From Ktedonobacter sp. 13_1_20CM_4_53_11 (lineage in GTDB: Bacteria > Chloroflexota > Ktedonobacteria > Ktedonobacterales > Ktedonobacteraceae): a stretch of 10,399 bases of DNA. Numbering within the stretch: position 1 is the stretch's first letter; each line of letters opens with the position of its first letter. Of the stretch, positions 1 to 5,946 are shown one piece after another. Made by a program: the position numbers and the translations under genes. Under the pieces are notes generated by a model. The model saw only the letters and a list, made by a program, of their open reading frames with translations, did not search any database and was not told the origin of the DNA. The stretch lies in assembly GCA_001919995.1 (NCBI GenBank), contig MNIY01000032.1, forward strand, positions 1-10,399, given 5' to 3'.

Positions 1-273
1 GTCCTTTGCTGGGCCCGTTGAGATGGCCTGCATCTGGCCGAAGAGCGTAGCCATGCCCGTCTTGATCGTGGAAGTTTTGCCACCAAGCGTCTCGATGCAG
101 CCCTTCACCATCTCGGCATGCCGTCGGGTTTGCTCCAGGTGCTGCTCAAGCTTTGCTTGCACGTGCGGAAAGTCCTGCGCATCCTTGACCTGGTGCTCCA
201 GAACCTGGATGAGCGCATTCTCCATCCCATGGGCATCGTTCAGCCAGGAGATCAATAGGTCTTTTTCGGTCAT
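1..273 (-). CDS. DUF892 (YciE/YciF) ferritin-like protein, N-terminal part
   Basis: This is the first 91 codons of a gene that runs off the left edge. The protein begins MTEKDLLISWLNDAHGMENA and continues with helices rich in Glu, Gln and His (QVLEHQVKDA, QHLEQTRRHAEMVKGCIETL). That is the pattern of the DUF892 family, four-helix ferritin-like proteins related to E. coli YciE/YciF. Such proteins are usually about 160-170 residues, so roughly half is visible. The family is associated with stress responses and is thought to bind a di-metal centre; the exact role is not settled. The ATG at 273-271 is preceded by an AAAGGAAG Shine-Dalgarno sequence about 5 nt away, which fixes the start. It is divergent from the operon starting at 737. 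The family assignment is from recalled sequence pattern. Confidence 0.85.
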   Translation of the reverse strand, partial: MTEKDLLISWLNDAHGMENALIQVLEHQVKDAQDFPHVQAKLEQHLEQTRRHAEMVKGCIETLGGKTSTIKTGMATLFGQMQAISTGPAKD

Positions 274-602
274 ATTTTCTTCCTTTCAAGCTCTGTACGA
301 TCGAAGATCCGTCCCTCTGCGAACAGTATCTTCATCAATGCTAAAAGATTCTCAGTCAACAACCCTATGTTGCTGCTGCAATCAAGTAACGATCCATCTC
401 TCTGGCCCAAACCACTCCCTCTTCGTGTAAAAGCTACCGGTTCCAGGGGTTACTCAAGACACGGGAACCAGATGATCAGCTGTCAAACTGCGACTCCCAT
501 CTGCCGCGATACGTCATCCGTTGCTCATAGAGAGGAAGGGAATGGACATAGTTATTACGATTCATCGATCTTTTGTGTGACTCGACCATTCCTCTTTAAG
601 AA

Positions 603-620
603 TATGAGAAATTTCTCATA
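603..620. promoter_or_regulatory. Perfect 18-bp palindrome, candidate operator
   Basis: TATGAGAAATTTCTCATA is its own reverse complement over all 18 bases. It lies 117 bp upstream of the GTG start at 737 and just before a possible promoter (TTGCTA at 629-634, TAAAAT at 650-655, a short 15-bp spacer). An uninterrupted AT-rich palindrome between divergent genes suits a dimeric repressor or activator site. No regulator is identified. Confidence 0.45.
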
Positions 621-628
621 CGGCCTGC

Positions 629-706
629 TTGCTAATGTGATAAGCTACATAAAATAGTATGCAAACTATCTCTTTTTGAAACCTTTTTCAGAGCTTTTTC
701 TATAGC
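629..706 (+). promoter_or_regulatory. Possible promoter region for the 737-2964 operon
   Basis: Two weak sigma-70-like pairs are visible. One is TTGCTA (629-634) with TAAAAT (650-655) at a 15-bp spacing. The other is TTGAAA (676-681) with TATAGC (701-706) at a 19-bp spacing. Neither spacing is ideal and I cannot choose between them. The AT-rich composition and position ahead of the first gene are the main support. Confidence 0.3.
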
Positions 707-736
707 AAAAGAAATCGCCAGTAGGAATAAGACACA

Positions 737-1159
737 GTGAACGAACGCGCGAAGCTCGGCATTTTATGCGTTCTGTTGCTACTCGCAATGGGTTTTACAA
801 TAGTAAAGGTTGTAGATACCTTTGGAGCAATGCGAAATCTCCAGGTGCAGTATAGTGATGCCAGGTCAGGAGACGTGAGTACTGTCCGCCCCTGGATGAC
901 CACTCATGCGATCTCTCTTATCTATCGCGTTCCCGAAGACTACGTGAACAGCTCACTAGATGTTACCAGCACCCCTGTGCACCTTCATGAGACGCTCTAT
1001 GAGATTGCCAGTCACAAGCGGCAACCTGTGGATCGGGTAATACATACCGTACAACGTGCCATTTTGACCTACCGTAAGGGACATCGTCGCATTTCAATGT
1101 CAACGCGTACGCATCTGTCCGCCAGAAAACCTCTTTCACCAGGAAGGACAGTACGTTGA
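737..1159 (+). CDS. Small membrane-anchored protein of unknown function
   Basis: This 140-residue protein is not one I can name. It opens with a short charged segment and then one hydrophobic helix (LGILCVLLLLAMGFTIVKVV, about residues 7-26), which looks like an uncleaved membrane anchor. The remainder is soluble. Residues 53-112 carry a compact helical pattern (THAISLIYRVPEDYVNSSL, then LHETLYEIASHKRQPVDRVI, then an AILTY segment) that reads like two short helical motifs joined by a polar linker. The C-terminus is basic. The start is GTG, with AGGAA 9 nt upstream. It is the first gene of a tight operon, and its TGA stop overlaps the TTG start of the DedA gene by 3 bases within TTGA. That implies coupled translation and a role linked to DedA at the membrane (inference). 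Confidence 0.65.
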   Translation: MNERAKLGILCVLLLLAMGFTIVKVVDTFGAMRNLQVQYSDARSGDVSTVRPWMTTHAISLIYRVPEDYVNSSLDVTSTPVHLHETLYEIASHKRQPVDRVIHTVQRAILTYRKGHRRISMSTRTHLSARKPLSPGRTVR

Positions 1160-1854
1160 ACGCTTTTTTTATCAGCGCGGTGCAGCAATATGGGTATCTG
1201 GCGCTCTGGTTGATCATTTTCGTCGCAGCAGCCGGCGCTCCCATCTCTGGCTCTCTCCTCCTTTTTGCCGCGGGAGCATTTGCTGCTTTCGGAGACCTCA
1301 ACATCATCATCCTGTTTCCGGTTGCTCTGAGTGCAGCCGTGATGGGAGACAATCTTACCTATTTCATTGGCCGTCGCGTGGGGATACCTCTACTAGCGTG
1401 GTTTGAGCGACAAAAGCGTTTTCGTTGGATCTCGCCGCAAGCTCTGGAGCGCGCGCGAATCTACTTCAGGCGTAGGACATCATTAGCAATCTTTCTTACC
1501 CGCTTTCTGATCGTTGCGCTTGGTGGCCCGATAAACCTCCTTGCAGGGCTGGAACAATATCCATACCCTAACTTTCTGTTCTGGGATGTGAGTGGTCAAA
1601 TACTTGGAGCGATCATTTCTCTCGGCCTGGGTTACATCTTTGCAGCAAGCTGGGAGGAAGCAGCAGGCCTTTTTGGGGCTTTCTCAGGTTTTTTCCTCGC
1701 CTTCCTGACGGCCGTTATTCTCTCCTTCGTGCTTGTGCGCATGATACGCCAGCGCAGACGCACTAGAACGGCTGAAGCAGAGGCTAAAGACATACTCTCA
1801 CCGATAGAAAGTATAGTCAAGCAGGATACCGGCCCTTTGCCCATTTCTGATTAG
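1156..1854 (+). CDS. DedA family membrane protein (VTT/SNARE-associated domain)
   Basis: This 232-residue integral membrane protein has several hydrophobic segments: about residues 13-45, 48-70, 108-130, 140-162 and 170-195. Family signatures are visible: a re-entrant-like segment with GAPISGSLLLFAAGAF, the GDNLTYFIGRRVG motif (about 70-82), and the conserved TRFLIVALGGPINLLAG stretch (about 114-130). DedA proteins act at the cytoplasmic membrane. Several are implicated in flipping polyprenyl phosphate or phospholipid and in envelope homeostasis. The C-terminal tail after about residue 197 is a basic cytosolic stretch (RQRRRTRT). The start is TTG at 1156, supported by AGGAAGGA 7 nt upstream and by overlap with the previous stop. 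Nine bases separate its stop from the GT28 gene, so it probably serves the same glycolipid pathway (inference). Confidence 0.88.
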   Translation: MNAFFISAVQQYGYLALWLIIFVAAAGAPISGSLLLFAAGAFAAFGDLNIIILFPVALSAAVMGDNLTYFIGRRVGIPLLAWFERQKRFRWISPQALERARIYFRRRTSLAIFLTRFLIVALGGPINLLAGLEQYPYPNFLFWDVSGQILGAIISLGLGYIFAASWEEAAGLFGAFSGFFLAFLTAVILSFVLVRMIRQRRRTRTAEAEAKDILSPIESIVKQDTGPLPISD

Positions 1855-1863
1855 GGCGCTGTA

Positions 1864-2964
1864 ATGAAAGCATCGAAGCCTACCATTTTGATACTTACCA
1901 CTCACACCGGCGGTGGACACCTGAACCTCGCGCAATCGCTGAAGGATATACTTGGGACAACCTGCGAAGTAGCAATTGTGGATCCACAGCCCGTTCTTGT
2001 CGATCGCTGGTACGCGTCAGTCAGCCGGCATTCTTTGAAATTTTTAGAGCGGCAATTTACCTTCACCAACAACGAAACCGCCTCGTCAGGGCTACACCGT
2101 GTACTTACATTGTTGAGCTTCAGGCGATTACACTGCGTGATAGAGCGTGTCCAGCCTGCGCTGATCATAACGACACATGCGCTGTTATCCTATGCGACTG
2201 CTCGTGTCAATGAACGTCGACGAGAACGTGTCCCGCTCGTCTTTCAGCTCACCGACCTGGGGCGGCTGCATATGACATGGTTTACCGAGAAACAGGCCGA
2301 TGCCTACCTTGCTCCGACACGCGAAATTTTTTCCCAGGCCCTGGACCAGGGTATCGAGAAAAACCACCTGCACCTTACTGGAAGGCCAGTGCGACGCCAG
2401 TTTTTAGAAGTCTCTCCAGGCAGGAAGAGTGAAACGCTCGCGGCCCTGGATTTTGACCCTGCGATATTTACAATCTTTCTTCAGGGAGGTGCAAAAGGGT
2501 CTGCCGGAGTTGATCGGACTATTAAGAGCCTGCTGAGTACGGGTATGCCAGTGCAAATTATCCTGGCGGTCGGCAATAATAAGAGCCTGGCGACCCGTTA
2601 TGCAGGCATTGAGCGAATACGAGCCCTGCCTTTTACTGAGGCCATCGCCCCTTATATGGCTGCTGCAGATGTGATAGCCGGTAAGGCAGGGGCGAGCTTT
2701 ATTTCCGAAGCTTTCATGCTCGAGAAACCGTTTCTCATCACGGCTTTTATTCCAGGCCAGGAAACTCCCAACCTTCAATTCATCGAGCAGCACAACCTGG
2801 GGTGGGTTTGCCTGGAAACAGGCGCTCAGAATGAACTGCTTATCAAGTTAGCAAGCAACCCGGGCATGATCACAGCAAAGGAGGACAGCATTCGAGCTTA
2901 CAAAAGCTGGAATACGCAGGCAAACCAGCATATTGGCCCGATCATTGGTCAGCTACTTTCTTGA
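1864..2964 (+). CDS. GT28 glycosyltransferase, MGDG synthase/UgtP-like
   Basis: This 366-residue glycosyltransferase has the two-domain GT-B layout of monogalactosyl- or monoglucosyldiacylglycerol synthases. The N-terminal acceptor domain carries the hallmark THTGGGHLNLAQSL (about residues 13-26) and QLTDLGRLHMTWF (about 128-140), matching the V-T-D/H-W pattern of UgtP-type enzymes. The C-terminal nucleotide-sugar domain has IFLQGGAKGSAG (about 204-215), then AADVIAGKAGASFISEA (267-283) and FIPGQETPNLQFI (295-307), the usual donor-binding signature. The expected reaction is transfer of hexose from a UDP-sugar to diacylglycerol at the inner membrane face. The sugar and acceptor cannot be told from sequence alone. 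It is the last gene of the operon; AGGG overlapping the DedA stop is its ribosome binding site. It faces sqdB, which supports a glycolipid locus. Confidence 0.85.
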   Translation: MKASKPTILILTTHTGGGHLNLAQSLKDILGTTCEVAIVDPQPVLVDRWYASVSRHSLKFLERQFTFTNNETASSGLHRVLTLLSFRRLHCVIERVQPALIITTHALLSYATARVNERRRERVPLVFQLTDLGRLHMTWFTEKQADAYLAPTREIFSQALDQGIEKNHLHLTGRPVRRQFLEVSPGRKSETLAALDFDPAIFTIFLQGGAKGSAGVDRTIKSLLSTGMPVQIILAVGNNKSLATRYAGIERIRALPFTEAIAPYMAAADVIAGKAGASFISEAFMLEKPFLITAFIPGQETPNLQFIEQHNLGWVCLETGAQNELLIKLASNPGMITAKEDSIRAYKSWNTQANQHIGPIIGQLLS

Positions 2965-2979
2965 GAAGATATGCAATTG

Positions 2980-5232
2980 CTAGTAATCGGTTTGAGAAAC
3001 CTCGTTCTTCGTGGTGCGCCAGTTGACGGTAGGTATGATCAGGCTCCTGTCAATCTGCTCGCGATGCTTGATGGCAAGCCCGATTAGCGATTCCAGTACG
3101 GACCCGTTCAAGAGATGCGGCTCAAGTCCCAGCTCAATGAGCCTGATATGAGTGGCATTGTAGTAGTGTTGCTCTGCTTCAACGCGAGGGTTTGGAAGAT
3201 GTTTGATCTGAGCCTCTAAGCCGAAATGCTTGCTCTCCCTGACAACCGCTTCTGCCAGTTCAATAAGGGAAAATTGCTCGGTGATCTGGTTAAATACCCG
3301 GTACTCACCTTCTCCTGGTGGTGTTGAAATGGCTAGTTCGATGCACCTGATGGTATCTCTCAAGTTGATATAACCACGAATTTGATGCCCTTTACCGTAA
3401 ACGGTGAGGGGATTCTCCACTGCAGCCTGGACGCAAAAACGGTTGAGGGCAGTGCCATAGATCTGATCGTAGTCAAAACGGGTTGCCAGGCGCGCGTCCT
3501 GTAGAGTTTCATCGGTCTCAACGCCATAGACGACGCCCTGATTCAAGTCGGTGGCGCGTAACCCCCAGATTTTGCAACAGAACATAATGTTGTGACTGTC
3601 ATGGACTTTGGAGTTCCCACACCAGATAGGTTTGCCATTGCGCCTGACAAGAATGATGCCATCCCCTGGAACTTCACAGCAATACACCATGCCAGCGTAA
3701 TCTTCTATCCAGTCATTAGGATCATCTGGTTGCTGGTTGACCTGAAACAGCGTTGTTTTCGTGAGATTTACCCGGTACTCCCTTGCTCGTGTCCATCCTG
3801 CACCCTCTACTCGATCTTGATGACTGATGTTAGCAGAAAACCCCAGTTTGATGGCTAACTCTTGTACATCATCAGCAAGCTGTTTGGAGGATGTGTAATA
3901 ACGACCATATTGCTTGTCGCGGTCCGACCACATACCATCGCCTGACATCATTGCATTGAAAAGAATCCACAGTTGCCGTTTCGATAAGTGTAATAACTCG
4001 CGTGGTATGCGTTTTACCAAACTTTTGCCAAGTTGAGCGAGGTAAACCGCCAGTTGTGTGCAGAACAGGTAGTGTGCTTCATGGTCTCGGCCTTTAATCA
4101 GGTATACACTATGTGTGCATCCCAGAGCATTCGACATGTTCTCGAAAACGGCATGTACCTCTTCAGACCCGGAACCTATTTTCTGAAGAATGATGATGCG
4201 ATTTGGCGCTCTTTTACGCCACTTACCGTCTACATTGCCCTCAGCAATGTACCATCCAAGGAATTTGAGCCAGTCATCCATTGGTAGCTCAATGGGTGGT
4301 ATAGGAGGTACATTCTCTCCAAGCCAATAATAGCCTGGTAAGATGAAAATTTCCCGTTCCTCCCCTTCCCATTCGGATTTCAGGTGGTAGCGATTATACT
4401 TACCCAGGATATCTTTTGCCTCTTCAAATCGCATCTTTTCGCTTCCGTCGCGACGTTTATACGAAGTTACCATCCGATGATTAGGTGTTACACAGAGATC
4501 AACACGGCGTTGCTCCAGGCAGTACATAGGCCCCTCGTACAGATATGCCGTGTGTGCGATCGGTTTGGTATAAACAATTTGAGGATAGTCGAGTTGCCTT
4601 GTAGCTACTTCGTCATCATCAGTGAGATCTTTGAAGAGCTTCCACCCATCGCGTGTTAATACTTCGGTTTGGTCATCGTAGCACAAATGATAAAATGATC
4701 CTGGTTGTTTAGGATAGGGCAAGACATCGCTCCGGCCCTTGTGGTGGATCTCGATAAAGCCTTCTTCGATGTCGATATTTGGGGTGCCATATTCCCCCAT
4801 CGTACCCAATTTCACAAGATGGCAGTCAGGAGCAAATTCTTTCATGGCGTACAGGACGTTAAGCGTCCCAATAACATTGTTTGTTTGCGTGAAAACGGCA
4901 TGCTTGCGATCAATCATGGAATAGGGGGCGGAACGCTGTTCGGCAAAGTGAACGACGGCCTCCGGTTGAAATGTTCGAAAAACTGTGGCAAGCGCTTCAT
5001 AGTCCATCGTATCGCCAATACATAGCTGAATCTGCCGTCCAGAGACTTCTTTCCAGGCGGCGATACGTTCATGTGCCGTGTAGATGGGAAGCAAGCTATG
5101 GAAGCCGCGTTCAAGGTCGAAGTGCCTGCGCATGAAATTGTCGAAGATGATGACATTATGCCCTTTGCCGGAAAGGTAGAGTGACTGGGGCCAGCCGAGG
5201 TAGCCGTCGCCTCCCAGTATGAGAATACGCAT
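2980..5232 (-). CDS. sqdB: UDP-sulfoquinovose synthase precursor with in-frame intein
   Basis: The 750-residue precursor contains the two halves of a SQD1/SqdB enzyme, which makes UDP-sulfoquinovose from UDP-glucose and sulfite for sulfolipid synthesis. Removing the intein leaves 393 residues, the normal family length. The N-terminal half (183 residues) has the NAD-binding ILGGDGYLGW, the catalytic Thr in KLGTMGEYG (mature T144) and the signature GRSDVLPYPKQPGSFYHL. The C-terminal half (210 residues) resumes with SKVHDSHNI and continues with ATDLNQGVVYGVETDE, YDQIYGTALNRFCVQAA, NPLTVYGKGHQIRGYI and FNQITEQFS. The catalytic pair Y181 and K185 is joined only after splicing. ATG at 5232 is chosen because GGAGG lies 4-5 nt upstream and it opens directly on the Rossmann strand. 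The frame runs on to 5349, but those residues do not look like the family. Convergent with GT28. Confidence 0.93.
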   Translation of the reverse strand: MRILILGGDGYLGWPQSLYLSGKGHNVIIFDNFMRRHFDLERGFHSLLPIYTAHERIAAWKEVSGRQIQLCIGDTMDYEALATVFRTFQPEAVVHFAEQRSAPYSMIDRKHAVFTQTNNVIGTLNVLYAMKEFAPDCHLVKLGTMGEYGTPNIDIEEGFIEIHHKGRSDVLPYPKQPGSFYHLCYDDQTEVLTRDGWKLFKDLTDDDEVATRQLDYPQIVYTKPIAHTAYLYEGPMYCLEQRRVDLCVTPNHRMVTSYKRRDGSEKMRFEEAKDILGKYNRYHLKSEWEGEEREIFILPGYYWLGENVPPIPPIELPMDDWLKFLGWYIAEGNVDGKWRKRAPNRIIILQKIGSGSEEVHAVFENMSNALGCTHSVYLIKGRDHEAHYLFCTQLAVYLAQLGKSLVKRIPRELLHLSKRQLWILFNAMMSGDGMWSDRDKQYGRYYTSSKQLADDVQELAIKLGFSANISHQDRVEGAGWTRAREYRVNLTKTTLFQVNQQPDDPNDWIEDYAGMVYCCEVPGDGIILVRRNGKPIWCGNSKVHDSHNIMFCCKIWGLRATDLNQGVVYGVETDETLQDARLATRFDYDQIYGTALNRFCVQAAVENPLTVYGKGHQIRGYINLRDTIRCIELAISTPPGEGEYRVFNQITEQFSLIELAEAVVRESKHFGLEAQIKHLPNPRVEAEQHYYNATHIRLIELGLEPHLLNGSVLESLIGLAIKHREQIDRSLIIPTVNWRTTKNEVSQTDY
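3613..4683 (-). other. Intein (357 aa) with LAGLIDADG homing endonuclease inside SqdB
   Basis: This in-frame protein-splicing element lies between SqdB residues L183 and S184. Intein position 1 is Cys, in CYDDQTEVLTRDGW (block A). Block B has the TxxH motif as TPNH at about 66-69. The two endonuclease motifs are FLGWYIAEGN (about 141-150, acidic Glu) and LFNAMMSGDG (about 241-250, acidic Asp), so the homing endonuclease looks intact. Block F is VYCCEVPGDGIILVRR (about 333-348). The C-terminus is NGKPIWCGN, followed by extein Ser as the +1 nucleophile. All main splicing residues are present (C1, block B His, terminal Asn, +1 Ser), but the penultimate residue is Gly instead of His and block F lacks a His. 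Such variants are known among active inteins. No stop codon or frameshift interrupts it. Confidence 0.93.
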
Positions 5233-5261
5233 AGTTCCTCCAGAAGCAAGAAATTGTCGTT

Positions 5262-5278
5262 CAAGCTGCCGCAGCTTG
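5262..5278 (-). promoter_or_regulatory. Hairpin in the sqdB leader, just before the RBS
   Basis: CAAGCTG and CAGCTTG form a perfect 7-bp stem with a 3-nt loop. It ends about 20 nt upstream of the GGAGG of sqdB. It could tune translation or mRNA stability. No T-run follows on the coding strand, so a terminator is unlikely. Confidence 0.4.
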
Positions 5279-5322
5279 TGAATTTGAGTGCATGCCCCCC
5301 CCATGTTAGAGGTTGATTCTAT

Positions 5323-5339
5323 AGTATCATACCGATACT
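5323..5339. repeat. Inverted repeat AGTATC-N5-GATACT in the sqdB leader region
   Basis: Two perfect 6-base arms flank ATACC, about 90 bp upstream of the sqdB ATG. TATGAT and TATAGA sequences overlap or adjoin it on the minus strand, so it could be an operator at a second promoter. No matching -35 box is convincing. Confidence 0.3.
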
Positions 5340-5407
5340 GAACAGTCATAGGGCATAAATACCCTTAGAAAGGGACTTCACGACCTTGAGATTTAGAAAA
5401 CGCTGTC

Positions 5408-5457
5408 ATCATAGCTGTTCACTATGAAATAAGTGTATGTAAAGTGTAAAATAAGTG
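5408..5457 (-). promoter_or_regulatory. Pho-box-like promoter: three 11-bp repeats and a -10 box
   Basis: On the minus strand three consecutive 11-mers read CACTTATTTTA (5457-5447), CACTTTACATA (5446-5436) and CACTTATTTCA (5435-5425). All begin with CACTT and repeat at exactly one helical turn. Eleven bases later comes TATGAT (5413-5408), with no clear -35 box between. OmpR-family activators of the PhoB/PhoP type bind 11-bp direct repeats about 10 bp ahead of the -10 box, so this matches that geometry. It would give an approximately 170-nt leader before sqdB. The link to phosphate starvation is inference from the gene's role; the repeat motif does not match the E. coli consensus. Confidence 0.45.
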
Positions 5458-5871
5458 CAAGGGCAATTCCTCACTGTGAAAAGTAGGGTAAACTGCCCCT
5501 GGACGAGGCTAGCTCCATTCCCGACAGGAGCTTTAGCTGCATATAACCTCTCGGCTGGTTTATCTACAAAGACCTCTCCACAAGTTGTCGTTGGCCTGCC
5601 AGTTGCCGGCATGGCAGTCGGAGACTACTGTGCCGGAGGAGGGAACACCGATGCGATCCGCCTGTCTGCCGTCATCTGTCAGGTAACGAACATACAGCTG
5701 ACGGATGGGATACAGACAGTACGGGGAGTCTTCGCCCTTGTGATCGTGCTGCTGATAGGAGCAGGTTTCGCTGGCTTTCTCCTGCTCATCACATACTCCT
5801 GGAGGCAGATCGTTGCCTATGCCCGGACTGGTCACATGCCTGGCAGCGAGGCAGAAGACCCAGGCACATGA
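5455..5871 (+). CDS. Hypothetical small single-pass membrane protein
   Basis: This is the maximal frame of 138 codons from GTG 5455; I do not recognise the product. Its best protein-like feature is one strong transmembrane helix (GVFALVIVLLIGAGFAGFLLLI, about residues 91-112) followed by a positively charged flank and a polar C-terminal tail (ARTGHMPGSEAEDPGT), suggesting N-out, C-in insertion. The start is uncertain. The GTG at 5455 lies inside the 11-bp repeats and has no ribosome binding site. GTG 5476 has AAGGG 12 nt upstream. ATG 5611 would give an 86-residue protein that keeps the membrane helix. It is divergent from sqdB and convergent with the gene ending at 5946. The gene could be spurious, but no better frame exists on the other strand. 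Confidence 0.45.
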   Translation: MQGQFLTVKSRVNCPWTRLAPFPTGALAAYNLSAGLSTKTSPQVVVGLPVAGMAVGDYCAGGGNTDAIRLSAVICQVTNIQLTDGIQTVRGVFALVIVLLIGAGFAGFLLLITYSWRQIVAYARTGHMPGSEAEDPGT

Positions 5872-5883
5872 ATATGCCTGCCT

Positions 5884-5946
5884 CTAGCTTTCTTCATTGC
5901 GGAATGGCTCGCAGTATTCCCCTTCTTTGAGATACCATTTGAGCAT
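5884..5946 (-). CDS. Possible 20-residue leaderless micro-ORF
   Basis: The ATG at 5946-5944 overlaps the TAA stop of the preceding 211-codon gene as TAATG. It encodes MLKWYLKEGEYCEPFRNEES before a TAG. The overlap and the ordinary amino acid composition make reinitiation possible, but there is no clear ribosome binding site and no family is recognisable. It may be chance, or a remnant of a longer C-terminus. Confidence 0.2.
   Translation of the reverse strand: MLKWYLKEGEYCEPFRNEES

Larger units (their letters stand above)
274..736. other. Divergent intergenic region, 463 bp
   Basis: This is a non-coding stretch between the divergent DUF892 gene and the plus-strand membrane/glycolipid operon. 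Open frames here lack credible ribosome binding sites and protein-like composition. It must hold both promoters. The clearest element is a perfect palindrome at 603-620. I see no RNA gene or terminator. Confidence 0.6.

Noticed and set aside
23..430. Plus-strand open frame of 135 codons
   Set aside because: It is antisense to the DUF892 gene, whose minus-strand product has clear family sequence and a good ribosome binding site; the plus-strand product is Ser/Cys-rich and not protein-like.
367..657. Plus-strand open frame of 96 codons in the divergent spacer
   Set aside because: It has no ribosome binding site and an unlikely composition, and it crosses the palindrome and candidate promoter.
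963..1352. Minus-strand open frame opposite the DedA start
   Set aside because: It is antisense to two well-supported coupled genes; its basic, Ala-rich product is a typical shadow.
2965..2990. Bidirectional terminator between GT28 and sqdB
   Set aside because: Only 15 bp separate the stops. The GCAATTGC palindrome is too short, and the GGTTT/AAACC stem nearby has only 5 bp and no T-run.
3613..4683. Base composition shift marking recent intein transfer
   Set aside because: Hand counts of a few 60-base lines inside and outside the intein gave overlapping GC values, so no claim can be made.
2980..5232. SqdB as a pseudogene or two-gene fusion
   Set aside because: The frame is open throughout, both extein halves are intact and in register, and the insert has all intein blocks.
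5294..5302. Run of eight C residues in the sqdB leader
   Set aside because: It could be a slippage tract, but it lies upstream of the chosen start and changes no protein.
5233..5349. Upstream extension of SqdB to an ATG at 5349
   Set aside because: The 39 extra residues do not resemble the family, while ATG 5232 has a GGAGG site and starts directly at the Rossmann fold.
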